Below, one piece after another: positions 8,225 to 16,931 of a DNA stretch of 52,108 bases; the first letter of the stretch is position 1; every line of letters begins with the position of its first letter. The notes beneath the pieces are model-generated. The model was not told the DNA's origin, searched no databases, and saw only the letters and a program-made list of their open reading frames with translations. Source of the stretch: Sideroxydans sp. (GTDB taxonomy: Bacteria > Pseudomonadota > Gammaproteobacteria > Burkholderiales > Gallionellaceae); assembly GCA_027310725.1 (NCBI GenBank), contig DAIDAG010000067.1:1-52108 (forward strand), in the 5' to 3' direction. The translations under genes were made by a program, and so were the position numbers.

Positions 8225-9413
8225 GCAAGGCCTCTACGGGATCGAGCCTTGCCGCACGCATGGCCGGGACCACACCGGCCACCAGTCCGATACTGACTGC
8301 GGTCAGTTCGGCCAGTACCGCAAACAGCCAAGGCGTATGCACAGGCAACGAGGGGAACAGCCAGTGCAATCCCTGTGCGATGCCGATACCCAGCACCAGC
8401 CCCATCAGCCCGCCCATTGCGGAGAGCAGCATGGCTTCGCTCAGAAACAGGGTCAGCACCTGCTTTTCGCGCGCGCCCAGCGCCCGCAGCAGGCCGATCT
8501 CGGCGGTGCGTTCGGTCACGGCCATGGTCATGATGGTAAGGATGCCGACGGCACCGACCAGCAGCGAGATGCCACCCAGCGCGCCGACGGCGAAGGTGAG
8601 GATGTTCAGCACCGAGCTCAGCACTTCCAGTGCCTTCTCCTGCGAGATGAGCGTGAAATCCTCGCGCCCGTGCCGCTCTTTCATGCGCTCGGTGAGGATG
8701 CGTATGACCGTGTCCGCATCGACATCGGCGCGGTAACTGACATTGACCTCCATCAGGCCGGGGCGGTTGAACAGCTCCATCGCACGCGCCGCCGGGATGA
8801 ACACGGTGTCGTCCATATCCATGCCGAGGATCTGTCCCTTCGACTCCATCACACCGATCACGCGGTAGCGCTGGCCGCCGATGCGCAGATATTGCCCCAG
8901 CGGATTCATGCCGCGGAACAGTTCCTGCTCTATCTTCGAGCCGATCACAACCTGCGCGCGCGCCTGTTCATCGTCCGCATCCGTCCAGAAGCTGCCGCTC
9001 TGCACTTTCATGGTGAACGCATCGCCGAAATCGCGCCCCTCGCCCAGCACCATGGTACGCCGCGTCCTGCCATTGGCGCGCACCTCGGCAGTACCCACCA
9101 GGCCGGGGATGACATGCTCGACATAAGGCAGGCGGCGCAAGGCATCGGCATCCTCCAGCGTCAGCGGCCGGACCGAACCGAAGATGCCGACATTGCCGCC
9201 CTGCGTCTGCGTCTTGCCTGGCTGCACGCTGATGATGTTGGTGCCGAACTGCGAGAATTCGGACAACATGAACTGGTGCAGCCCCTCGCCGATGGAGGTG
9301 AGCAGGATCACCGCCGCAATGCCGATGGCGATGCCCAGCCCGGTGAGGAAGCTGCGCATCCGGTAGGTGAGAAAGCTCGAAGATGTAAGAGTGATCAGGT
9401 CGCGCAAATACAT
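8214..9413 (-). CDS. ABC exporter permease, MacB/FtsX family (second subunit)
   Basis: An inner-membrane permease of about 399 residues. It has one membrane span near the N-terminus, a MacB-type periplasmic domain of about 220 residues, then three spans forming the FtsX-like domain. Family signatures are E-I-G-L-L-R-A-L-G-A after span 2 and P-A-M-R-A-A-R-L-D-P-V-E-A-L at the end. It lacks the fused ATPase of MacB itself, which is supplied by the separate gene at 10623-11303. The ATG at 9413 lies four bases after the stop of the upstream permease and has an AGGTGA motif; an in-frame TTG at 9431 would make a 14-base overlap. Substrate is unknown. Confidence 0.9.
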   Translation of the reverse strand: MYLRDLITLTSSSFLTYRMRSFLTGLGIAIGIAAVILLTSIGEGLHQFMLSEFSQFGTNIISVQPGKTQTQGGNVGIFGSVRPLTLEDADALRRLPYVEHVIPGLVGTAEVRANGRTRRTMVLGEGRDFGDAFTMKVQSGSFWTDADDEQARAQVVIGSKIEQELFRGMNPLGQYLRIGGQRYRVIGVMESKGQILGMDMDDTVFIPAARAMELFNRPGLMEVNVSYRADVDADTVIRILTERMKERHGREDFTLISQEKALEVLSSVLNILTFAVGALGGISLLVGAVGILTIMTMAVTERTAEIGLLRALGAREKQVLTLFLSEAMLLSAMGGLMGLVLGIGIAQGLHWLFPSLPVHTPWLFAVLAELTAVSIGLVAGVVPAMRAARLDPVEALHAE

Positions 9414-9417
9414 GTTG

Positions 9418-10626
9418 TCACCTGCCCGCAAGCGCAGCCACCGGATCGAGTTTCGCCGCGCGCCGCGCCGGCCATACGCTGAACAGGATACCGGTCCCCA
9501 ATGCAGTGAAACAAGCCGCCAGCACAGCCCACCACGGCGGGCTGACCGGCAGGGTCGGATAGATCTGTCCGATGATCATGCTGCCCGCATACCCCAGCAC
9601 CAGTCCGGCCACACTGCCAGCAGTCGAAAGCAGTGCGGCTTCGGCGAAGAACAGCATGCGTATCTGTTTTCCCGGCGCGCCCAATGCCTTCAGCAGGCCG
9701 ATCTCCTTGACGCGTTGTGCCACCGCGATGAGCATCACGTTCATGATCAGCACTCCCGCCACGGCCAGACTGATCGCGGCGATGCCGCCCACGGCCATGG
9801 TCAGCGTGGTGAGGATGCGATCGAAGGTGGCGAGCACCGCGTCCTGCGTAATGACGGTCACGTCCCTTTCGCCGCTATGGCGCTGCACCATGATCTCTTC
9901 GGCATCGTGTTTGGCCTGCTCGATGTAATCGCGGCTCTTGGCCTCGACGAGGATGCGGAACAGGCTTGATGTATTGAACAATTGATGCGCGGAGGCAACC
10001 GGAATGATGACCAGCTCATCCGTGCGCATGCCCATGGATTCGCCTTGCGAGGCCAGCACGCCGATGACGCGGAAACGCCGGTCGCCCAGGCGCACCCACT
10101 GCCCCACGGCCTGCTCGTTGCCGAACAGCTCCTGCTTCATCTGGTTGCCGAGCACGCATACCGACAAGCCATCATTGATATCGCCCGCGGGCAAAAACTT
10201 GCCGATACCGATGCTCATGTGGCGCACTTCCAGCAAATCGGAAGTGGAGCCAAGCACAACCACTTCGCGATTCAATGCGCCGCGCGAAAGCGCGGCCGAG
10301 CCGACCGTCAGCGGCGCGATGCGCTTGATAGCGCGGCTCCGCAGCAAGGCCTGGGCGTCGTCCAGCGTAATGTCGCGCGGCGTCTGCCCCGACATCAGGC
10401 CTGGCCCGATACCCGCGGTTTCGGTACGCCCCGGCAACACGATGACCAGGTTGGTGCCGAGCGTGGAGAACTGGTTCACCACATAGCGGCGAGCGCCCTC
10501 GCCCAGCGCGGTGAGCACCACCACTGCCGCCACGCCGATGGACATCGCCAGCATCATCAGCAGCGTGCGCGTCGGGCTGCCGCGCAGGCTGCCGAATGCG
10601 AACTGAAAGGTGTCGGCGAGTTTCAT
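9418..10626 (-). CDS. ABC exporter permease, MacB/FtsX family (first subunit)
   Basis: A 402-residue permease paralogous to its downstream neighbour. Predicted spans lie at about 20-41, 277-302, 329-352 and 366-386, with a large periplasmic MacB-type domain between spans 1 and 2. Signatures E-I-G-L-L-K-A-L-G-A and P-A-R-R-A-A-K-L-D-P-V-A-A-L are both present. The two permeases differ along the periplasmic part, so a heterodimer around a shared ATPase is likely. Its ATG overlaps the stop of the ATPase gene by four bases (ATGA type). With the ATPase and the fusion protein it should form a periplasm-to-outside exporter; no outer-membrane factor gene is nearby. Confidence 0.9.
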   Translation of the reverse strand: MKLADTFQFAFGSLRGSPTRTLLMMLAMSIGVAAVVVLTALGEGARRYVVNQFSTLGTNLVIVLPGRTETAGIGPGLMSGQTPRDITLDDAQALLRSRAIKRIAPLTVGSAALSRGALNREVVVLGSTSDLLEVRHMSIGIGKFLPAGDINDGLSVCVLGNQMKQELFGNEQAVGQWVRLGDRRFRVIGVLASQGESMGMRTDELVIIPVASAHQLFNTSSLFRILVEAKSRDYIEQAKHDAEEIMVQRHSGERDVTVITQDAVLATFDRILTTLTMAVGGIAAISLAVAGVLIMNVMLIAVAQRVKEIGLLKALGAPGKQIRMLFFAEAALLSTAGSVAGLVLGYAGSMIIGQIYPTLPVSPPWWAVLAACFTALGTGILFSVWPARRAAKLDPVAALAGR

Positions 10627-11303
10627 TTTGTGCGCTGCTCGTCGGAAACGATGCGCCCATCCAGCATGTGTATCCGGCGCTGCGCGCGTGCACCGATTTC
10701 GGCATCGTGCGTCACCACCACCAGCGTGATGCCTTGTTCCAGAAGGCCTTCCAGCAGTTTCAGCACCTCCCAGCCGGTAGTACGGTCGAGATTGCCGGTG
10801 GGTTCGTCGGCCAGCAATACCGTTGGGTTCATCACGGTGGCACGCGCGATGGCCACGCGCTGGCGCTGCCCCCCGGAAAGCTGATCGGGTTTATGGTCGG
10901 CGCGATCCGACAGACCATAGTTCTGCATCAGCACTTGCACGCGCGCCTTGCGCTCTTCGGCGGGAATGCCGGCCAGTATCATCGGCAACTCCACATTCTG
11001 CGCAGCAGTGAGGCGCGGCACCAGGTGGAAGGACTGGAACACGAAGCCGATCTTTTCGCGGCGCACGCGCGCCTGCTGTTCGTCGTTCAGGTCCGTGACG
11101 TTGCCCCCGTCCAGCAGATAGGTGCCGGAAGTCGGCCGGTCGAGCAGGCCGAGCATGTTCAGCATGGTGGACTTGCCAGAGCCGGACGGACCCATGATGG
11201 AGATGTACTCGCCCGCATCGAGGCGCAGGTTAATATCGCGCAGCGCGGTGACTTGCTGGTCGCCGACGGTGAAAATACGGCAGACGTTCTGCAGTTCGAT
11301 CAT
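10623..11303 (-). CDS. ABC exporter ATP-binding subunit, MacB/LolD type
   Basis: A 226-residue ABC ATPase of the MacB/LolD class, which powers mechanotransmission-type exporters. Complete motifs: Walker A G-P-S-G-S-G-K-S-T (38-46), Q-loop Q90, signature L-S-G-G-Q (142-146), Walker B V-L-L-A-D-E (162-167) and the H-loop H199. L-L-A-D-E-P-T-G-N-L-D is the family hallmark. It overlaps the fusion-protein gene upstream and the permease gene downstream by four bases each, indicating strict co-translation. It probably acts at the inner face of the cytoplasmic membrane with the two permeases. Confidence 0.95.
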   Translation of the reverse strand: MIELQNVCRIFTVGDQQVTALRDINLRLDAGEYISIMGPSGSGKSTMLNMLGLLDRPTSGTYLLDGGNVTDLNDEQQARVRREKIGFVFQSFHLVPRLTAAQNVELPMILAGIPAEERKARVQVLMQNYGLSDRADHKPDQLSGGQRQRVAIARATVMNPTVLLADEPTGNLDRTTGWEVLKLLEGLLEQGITLVVVTHDAEIGARAQRRIHMLDGRIVSDEQRTK

Positions 11304-12481
11304 TTCGCGGGCTTGGGTTCTTCAGGCACGACCTTCACACCGGCCTTCATTCCCGGGCGATCCAGCGAAGACACGATCCGATCGCCCTCGTCCAGACCGG
11401 AGAGTACCTCCGCATATTCCCAATTCGACAAACCGATGGTCACCTTGCGTTCTTCGAGCACACCGTTATTGCCATAGCGCAGCACACGATTGCCTTCCAG
11501 CAGCGTCTGGGCGGGGATGCGCAGCACATGTTCGCGCGTGTCGTAAACGATCTCGACATCGGCGCTGTAACCCACCAGCAGGTTGTCCTCATCGGCAAGC
11601 TTGTCGAACTCGACCTCCACTTCGACCGTGCGTGCCTGCTTCTCCAGATCGAGCACATACGGCGCGATACGCCTGACCTTGCCGCCGAAAGTGCGCCCCT
11701 TGATCGCGTCCAGCGTGATGCGGCTGAATTGTCCGACCTTGATCTTGGATGCGTCCACCTCGTCGATGGGCGCGCTCACGTACATGCAGCTATCATCGAT
11801 CAGGTCGATGGCCGGCAAGGTCGGAATGCCGGGAGGAGACGGCGTGGCGTATTCGCCCAACTCGCCGCTGATGTCGGCCACCACGCCGTCGAACGGCGCC
11901 CGCAACACCATGCGATCCAGCCCTGCCCTGGCCAATGCGATACGCGATTTGCTCTGCTCGATATCGCCGCGCGCCGCTTCGCAGGAAGCCTTGCGCGATG
12001 CGGCATCGCTTACCGCTTTATCCAATAGTTGAGAGGAGATGAATCCCTTGTCCTTCAGCTCTTGCGAACGATTCGCCTCGCGTTGCGCCGCTTCGGCCAG
12101 CGTACACACCTCCTGCACGTGCGTCACCGAATTCTTCAGCTGCTCCTGTGCCAGTCTTTCCTGCGCATGCAGATCGTTATCCCACAACTCCAGCAGCACC
12201 TGCCCCTTGCGCACGCGCTGCCCTTTCTTCACCAGCAGCCCGGAGATTTGCCCGCCGGCGGGCGGCGACATCTTGGCGCGGCGGCAGGCGTTCACTGTAC
12301 CCGCGCGGGTGTTGCTGACCGACGCCTCCACCGTGCCGCGCTCCACCCTTTGCAGCACCACCGGGACGGGTTTGCTGCGCGAGAGATAAGCGATACCGCC
12401 CACCAGGGCGATGACGATGACGACGATGAGTGCGATCTTTGCGTAGTGTGAAGAGGTCTTGCCGAGTTGCGGGAAAGTCAT
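11300..12481 (-). CDS. Membrane fusion protein, HlyD/MacA family
   Basis: A 393-residue periplasmic adaptor anchored by one N-terminal span (about 16-34). After the span come a beta-barrel and lipoyl half (A-G-G-Q-I-S-G-L-L-V-K-K-G-Q-R-V-R-K-G-Q-V), a helical hairpin of about 85 residues (105-190) rich in Ala, Glu and Gln, and the second lipoyl half (L-R-A-P-F-D-G-V-V). Two cysteines lie in the hairpin (near 125 and 167). The ATG is preceded by AGGAG with suitable spacing. This is the first gene of the run fusion protein, ATPase, permease, permease, earP, efp. The pseudo-tRNA at 12523-12584 lies directly upstream on the same strand. Confidence 0.92.
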   Translation of the reverse strand: MTFPQLGKTSSHYAKIALIVVIVIALVGGIAYLSRSKPVPVVLQRVERGTVEASVSNTRAGTVNACRRAKMSPPAGGQISGLLVKKGQRVRKGQVLLELWDNDLHAQERLAQEQLKNSVTHVQEVCTLAEAAQREANRSQELKDKGFISSQLLDKAVSDAASRKASCEAARGDIEQSKSRIALARAGLDRMVLRAPFDGVVADISGELGEYATPSPPGIPTLPAIDLIDDSCMYVSAPIDEVDASKIKVGQFSRITLDAIKGRTFGGKVRRIAPYVLDLEKQARTVEVEVEFDKLADEDNLLVGYSADVEIVYDTREHVLRIPAQTLLEGNRVLRYGNNGVLEERKVTIGLSNWEYAEVLSGLDEGDRIVSSLDRPGMKAGVKVVPEEPKPAK

Positions 12482-12850
12482 TGCTGCTCCTGACCGTGCG
12501 CTGCCGTGATGAAGCTGAAGGATAGTGCCGATGACCGGAATCGAGCTGGCGATCTGCGCGTCACAAGACCGACTCCATATCGACAGCGCGAAATTATCCG
12601 TTGTCGCTCACATCGTTAAAAGTTCCGGGTGGCGACATTATATCCAAAGTTCTACATGCCCCACCTGTCAGTGTAAGCCTGTTTCGAACTCAATCCTTCA
12701 ACCCGAATATTGCGAGAGCCGATAACGACAGTGGCCGCTTGAAGAATAGATCAACGCCCGCAGGCGGACCGCGTCGTCGATGCGATTGAAATCAACAGAC
12801 CGCCCACAGGGATAAAATAAGAAACCGCCCGGAACGAAGTCTGTGCGAAG
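12482..12850. other. Intergenic region with tRNA-Thr remnant
   Basis: This 369-base gap separates the exporter operon from the lipoprotein genes. It holds the tRNA-Thr remnant (12523-12584) and the ribosome site of the fusion-protein gene near 12486-12491. The rest, about 12585-12850, shows no credible gene, no clear terminator with a T tract, and no long repeat. Confidence 0.6.
12523..12584 (-). pseudogene. Truncated tRNA-Thr copy (possible attachment-site duplicate)
   Basis: On the minus strand this 62-base stretch repeats the 3' half of the tRNA-Thr gene at 16932-17007. Twenty bases (12525-12544) are identical to 16934-16953, covering the 3' acceptor strand and most of the T arm. The next 23 bases differ at six places, all transitions, through the anticodon loop (which would read TGT). 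The 5' third is recognisable but about 14 bases short, so no D arm can form, and the terminal CCA has become CTA. It cannot fold as a tRNA. Same orientation as the intact gene, at the far side of the lipoprotein pair, is what an old integration into the tRNA 3' end would leave. Confidence 0.65.
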
Positions 12851-14629
12851 CTATTGTGTCGGCGGAATATCATTGAGCGCGGATACATGGGTCGCATAGA
12901 CGCCGGCCCAGCTATCCCCTGCAGAGTTGATGGTCGACACCGTCAGCGTCACCCAGCCGTTACGGATGGCCTCGCGTTCGATCCCGACGGACGACACTGC
13001 GGAATCGGACGGGGCGCTTGCATCGAGCTTCGCGACGAAGTCACCCACTTCCATCACCGGAATAAAGTCGGTGAGCGCTCCGTTGGCGTAACCTACGCCG
13101 TAGATTCCGCTACTCGGCACTGTGACGCCGCTAACGGGATACCTGCTGCCCTTGAAAATTACGCCGCGTGCTCCGTCAACAGCCACAAAGGCCGAGGAAC
13201 GCCAGCGCGGCGGCTCCCCATCGCTGGCATCGGTGGTACTCCCGCTCCCGGGAGGACGCCCCGAGTAGACCCAATAGAGGAAGTCCTGGAACGTATTTCC
13301 GGTGCCGGCGCGGGCCACCATCAGGGTCCTCCCGCTTGCGGTGTCGTTGATGAAGATGCCCTGGTTGACGGAGATCGGCATCGTTATCGTGCCACCAGTC
13401 CCGCCTTGATCGATGGGCAGGTTGCAGTAGGCGAGGAGGTCCTTGTTCCCGTCGGTCGGGCAAGTCAGGGCGATGTCTCGCATGTCGGTTCCCCATGCCC
13501 CCCAGAAGGCTACATAGCGTCCATCATAGGCAAGGCCTTCGCCGAACGTGGCGAAGGTCGCTCCCGCTATGGGATTTCCACCCTGATCCGGCACGGGATC
13601 GCCAATCTGGGCGATGGCCGCGAGAGATGGCTGATCGGTTAGTGGCGCAACGTAAATACCACCCTTCGTCGGGGCATTCTCGTTATCGAGCCCGGTAAAC
13701 ACGATCTTGCCAGCCGCGGCGCTAGGCGGCGCCGTGGAGCCGAATGGAACCGATTGTCCCGGGATCATCGTGTTGCTATCCGCGATGAGTATGACCGGAC
13801 TCGCGGGAATCGAAATGTCCCTGAAATAGACGCCGGTCTTGCCTATCGTCAGTAAAGGATTGCCAGGGTCCGGCACTGTGAAATTGCCTTTGAAGGCGAT
13901 GTACTTGCCGTTGGCTGCAGTGGGCGAGCCGGGGAACACATCGAATCTGGTTCCCGCCGGCGCTCCCGGCACCTGAAAGTACGAGAATGCCGGCACGTTG
14001 CCGAGGACGTTGGCCGCGGTAGCCACCGTGCCATTGATCCGGATGAAGACCCCCGTGGTTCCGGCTCTCGTCTCCAGTTGAGTGACAGGATCAATATAAT
14101 CCCAGACCGGTTGTGAGTTTCCGCGCGTGGCGAGCAGGCCGGACGAAATGTCTATGCGCGGGATTGAAGGAGTTTCAGTAAAGGTTACCCCGAGATTGTT
14201 GGGGTCTGGAACGAGCGTCGCGTTATCGACGATCGTCTGCAATGCCGGCGATGAACAGAGGTCGACCACCCACACACCTCGATGCGGCTCTCCGCCCGCC
14301 GATCCCGATCCGCCTGCGATCTTGGCGCGCGCCCGGAAAACCACCTCGCCATTGCCGTTGACCGAAGGTTGGTTGTAACTGAAGAAGTTCATGCTGGGGT
14401 CGCCCGGCGGCGTGTACGTATTGTTCACGACAGTCACCCACCTGCCGGTCGCGTTGCTGATTGCGTTGGAACATCCACTGACTGGAGGAGTCGTACTGCC
14501 TCCGCCACCGCAGGTAGTCAACAAGATGACGCCGCTCGATGCCATTGCAACGTGCAGTGCGCGCCTGGCGAGTGCCCGGCCAACCGCAGCCCCGTCCTGC
14601 GCTGCGTTCCAAACGTTTGAGATAAACAT
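12851..14629 (-). CDS. Lipoprotein with seven propeller-like repeats
   Basis: A 592-residue predicted lipoprotein. After a long N-terminal region, the hydrophobic stretch V-I-L-L-T-T-C ends in a lipobox cysteine (C40), followed by a Gly/Ser linker. The mature part shows a regular pattern: a strand such as Y-I-A-F-K-G or I-V-F-T-G, then G-(V/I)-(Y/F/W) about 20 residues later. The G-V-Y type tripeptide occurs seven times (118, 193, 266, 324, 424, 508, 576), at spacings of 58-100. Seven such repeats suggest a seven-bladed propeller, probably on the outer membrane surface. I do not know its ligand. GGAG precedes the ATG by about seven bases. It follows the other lipoprotein gene by 103 bases on the same strand. 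Confidence 0.75.
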   Translation of the reverse strand: MFISNVWNAAQDGAAVGRALARRALHVAMASSGVILLTTCGGGGSTTPPVSGCSNAISNATGRWVTVVNNTYTPPGDPSMNFFSYNQPSVNGNGEVVFRARAKIAGGSGSAGGEPHRGVWVVDLCSSPALQTIVDNATLVPDPNNLGVTFTETPSIPRIDISSGLLATRGNSQPVWDYIDPVTQLETRAGTTGVFIRINGTVATAANVLGNVPAFSYFQVPGAPAGTRFDVFPGSPTAANGKYIAFKGNFTVPDPGNPLLTIGKTGVYFRDISIPASPVILIADSNTMIPGQSVPFGSTAPPSAAAGKIVFTGLDNENAPTKGGIYVAPLTDQPSLAAIAQIGDPVPDQGGNPIAGATFATFGEGLAYDGRYVAFWGAWGTDMRDIALTCPTDGNKDLLAYCNLPIDQGGTGGTITMPISVNQGIFINDTASGRTLMVARAGTGNTFQDFLYWVYSGRPPGSGSTTDASDGEPPRWRSSAFVAVDGARGVIFKGSRYPVSGVTVPSSGIYGVGYANGALTDFIPVMEVGDFVAKLDASAPSDSAVSSVGIEREAIRNGWVTLTVSTINSAGDSWAGVYATHVSALNDIPPTQ

Positions 14630-14732
14630 GATCCATCTCCCAGTCTTGTCCCGGTGCCTCAGATCATTTCTTTTGCACCATCATGTCTGGCGCCGCCCGG
14701 AGGAGCACAAGCTCCCAGGGGCCGGTGACCGA

Positions 14733-16043
14733 TTACTTGATGTTGATGTCGATTTGGGCTGAGCCATCAATATTGAGAACCCCATTGGTCACAGCAGTAA
14801 TGGATGTGTTATTGGGAGTCCCCGCCGGTGAAGTCGGATCGAGTGAGAACTTGATGTGCCAAAGGCCGGTTTTCGCATAAGGCACGGTCACGTTCTTGAG
14901 GTTCCAGACAAAGCCGTAGGTGAAGTTGCCGGAAACGTTTACCTCGGCGGCAAAGAATCCGGGGCCGTCACCTATCCACAGGGTTTGACTGATCAGCGGC
15001 GCTTCACCATCTTTCCAGATCGTCAAGTGGGCATTCGCAGCGAACACGAACGCGCTCGTGGCAGTAGTGACAGGCACTCCGGTAGTTCCCGTGACCTCAT
15101 TTATCGTGGAGCCATACAGCGAAATCATCGGATAGGTCGTCATAGGTGTAACAAGCGGGTCTATCGTCTTGGAGAGCACCATCTCGACCCTGACAACTGA
15201 AGTTGAATTCAGGCTCTGGCTGACCAGGTTGTCGCCCCACGTGCCGGTGACTGCCTGTACACCGCTTGCGGCAGCTTTGTCCCACTGTCCCTGCCACGCG
15301 TTGGTCGACCCTTGCTTGTAGTAGGTCACGTTGTTCCGCACATACGTCGCCGTCGGGTCAAGATACGGCAACGTGGCTGTGGGAATAACCTCCGTGCTCA
15401 GAGGACGCAGTCCGGTGCTTATGTCGGCCACAGCGGATGCCGCATTAGTCGTCCAGACGCTGCTGGCGGGGATCGGGAGGCCGGTTATGCCGATATTGTC
15501 AGCGAAGATAAGCGCTGCCGAGAAGTTGTTGCCGAAGCCGGTGTCTCCTCCGCCGCCACCGCCGGTAGTCGTGCTTGGTGTATCACTCTTTTCTGCAGTG
15601 GCCACTTCCCCGCCGGCGTTCTTCGCGCTGACAGCCCAGTAGGTTAGAGCATTCGCCAAGCCAGCATTGTCTATAAACGCGAGTGTTGTCGCGGGTAGCG
15701 AAATGAGATGGTTTTCCGGCAGGAAGGCCGCCCCTGCTGTCGTGCTGCGATACACCTCGTAGCTGGTGGGCGCATCGCCGGTAGTCGGCGGTGACCAGGT
15801 CAGGGTCTCTGACAGGCTGACTCCCGTGGTGTTCATTACCGCAAGGTTCGTTGGCGCTCCTGGTGCTGCAACTGTAGAAGTGGATGTGCCCCCGCCTCCA
15901 CCACCGCAACCGGTGACTGCAAAAACCACGGCTGCTGATACTGCGACCACGGCTGCGATTGACAGGATGCGCCGCCATCCATATTGGCTTGTGTCAAAAA
16001 ATGCACTTTCGCTAAATGGGCGAATACGAGTAATGTTGTTCAT
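14733..16043 (-). CDS. Lipoprotein with fibronectin type III domain
   Basis: A 436-residue predicted lipoprotein. A hydrophobic segment (about 26-43) ends V-T-G-C with the lipobox cysteine at 46, followed by six glycines. Residues 58-155 look like one fibronectin type III domain (P-G-A-P-T-N-L-A-V, L-T-W-S-P-P-T-T-G, Y-E-V-Y-R-S, Y-W-A-V-S-A-K-N-A-G-G). A second glycine run near 162-167 links to an unassigned C-terminal domain of about 270 residues, rich in Thr, Ser and aromatic residues with no repeat I can see. AAGGAG stands eight bases before the ATG. Lack of Asp after the cysteine fits outer-membrane sorting. It probably heads a two-gene unit with the repeat lipoprotein. Confidence 0.78.
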   Translation of the reverse strand: MNNITRIRPFSESAFFDTSQYGWRRILSIAAVVAVSAAVVFAVTGCGGGGGGTSTSTVAAPGAPTNLAVMNTTGVSLSETLTWSPPTTGDAPTSYEVYRSTTAGAAFLPENHLISLPATTLAFIDNAGLANALTYWAVSAKNAGGEVATAEKSDTPSTTTGGGGGGDTGFGNNFSAALIFADNIGITGLPIPASSVWTTNAASAVADISTGLRPLSTEVIPTATLPYLDPTATYVRNNVTYYKQGSTNAWQGQWDKAAASGVQAVTGTWGDNLVSQSLNSTSVVRVEMVLSKTIDPLVTPMTTYPMISLYGSTINEVTGTTGVPVTTATSAFVFAANAHLTIWKDGEAPLISQTLWIGDGPGFFAAEVNVSGNFTYGFVWNLKNVTVPYAKTGLWHIKFSLDPTSPAGTPNNTSITAVTNGVLNIDGSAQIDINIK

Positions 16044-16931
16044 GATACTTCTCCTTAATGTTCGTATGACTTGAATGACAATCTACGTGCCGATGTTGCG
16101 GCCATGCCCGCGAAGAAATTACGTTGCAGAACCGGAATGGAAATATGCGGCGTTCATTCAGAGCCAGCTCTGGCTGCTCAAACCATTTGGCGGAATGTCC
16201 ATCAGCCACTTTCTCCCATACGGCGCAGGAAGGCGCATTGGCTTCGATTACGTTATTGCTTTTCCGGACCGGGGTTCATCTCGCGCTCCTTCAAAAAGAC
16301 TGAAGGAATTGCTTATCATGGAACACAAATTACAGCAGTATGACGACTACATCTATACGTGCGAGCACCTATCCCGCGGTGAATTTAAGTGCTCGACAGT
16401 TTCAAGAAGCAATGCAATAAACAACCGCAGAATTCGGATTGAATTGCTTTCTAATGGAAGCGGGCGAGTGTATTCGAAGCGCAACGCGTTACGGGGTGAG
16501 GGGGGACGTAATGAAGCATAGATTTCTGCCAGAAAGCCGGTCGCCTTGGCTTGCATCACAGCGGGATCAACGCGCCTTCAAGCACCTCTCCTTTTCGGGC
16601 ATGACTCGTGTGATGGGCCCTCGCTGCTTGGGGCAATCTCATTCAGGTAACGATGTGTGCGATACCTTGCGTTGCGGATTCGGGTGGTGGACAGTCAATC
16701 TATATACAACGTTCAATATCTTACTCAGTCTGGCTTTCCCGTTCAGTGGCATCAGATTGGGGTGCGAATATTTTTGAAGTTGGGGAGTCACCCTGTGAAC
16801 CTGAGCATTCCGCTTGCCGAAAGGCAATTCACGAACCGAGCCATACATCCTCGTGCGAACAGAATGTGAACGGCAAGAGACAGTTAATCGGGGAGAGTCG
16901 CCTAAGTGGATGCAGCCTGTTGATTTGGAAT
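16044..16931. other. Long low-information region upstream of the lipoprotein genes
   Basis: This 888-base region has no gene I can support with confidence. It should contain the promoter for the minus-strand lipoprotein genes just above 16043. The plus strand has a 148-codon open frame at 16075-16521 without family resemblance; only its last 67 codons (see the separate entry) have a ribosome site. No integrase, transposase or inverted-repeat ends were found, though the region touches the tRNA-Thr gene and would be one end of the suspected insertion. Confidence 0.5.
16318..16521 (+). CDS. Possible small protein, unrecognised
   Basis: A 67-codon frame starting M-E-H-K-L-Q-Q-Y-D-D-Y-I-Y-T-C, with GAAGGA about ten bases before the ATG. 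It has two cysteines and a basic C-terminal half (S-N-A-I-N-N-R-R-I-R-I-E-L). It could be a small regulator or a chance frame; codon use is not persuasive. I do not recognise a family. It is the most gene-like piece of the 888-base region. Confidence 0.2.
   Translation: MEHKLQQYDDYIYTCEHLSRGEFKCSTVSRSNAINNRRIRIELLSNGSGRVYSKRNALRGEGGRNEA

Noticed and set aside
7322..10884. Long plus-strand frames (up to 429 codons) opposite earP and the permeases
   Set aside because: They are His/Arg/Gln-rich antisense reads of verified genes on the minus strand.
16075..16317. Upstream part of the 148-codon frame before tRNA-Thr
   Set aside because: Starts without a ribosome site and overlaps the probable promoter of the lipoprotein genes; only the last 67 codons are kept as a weak candidate.
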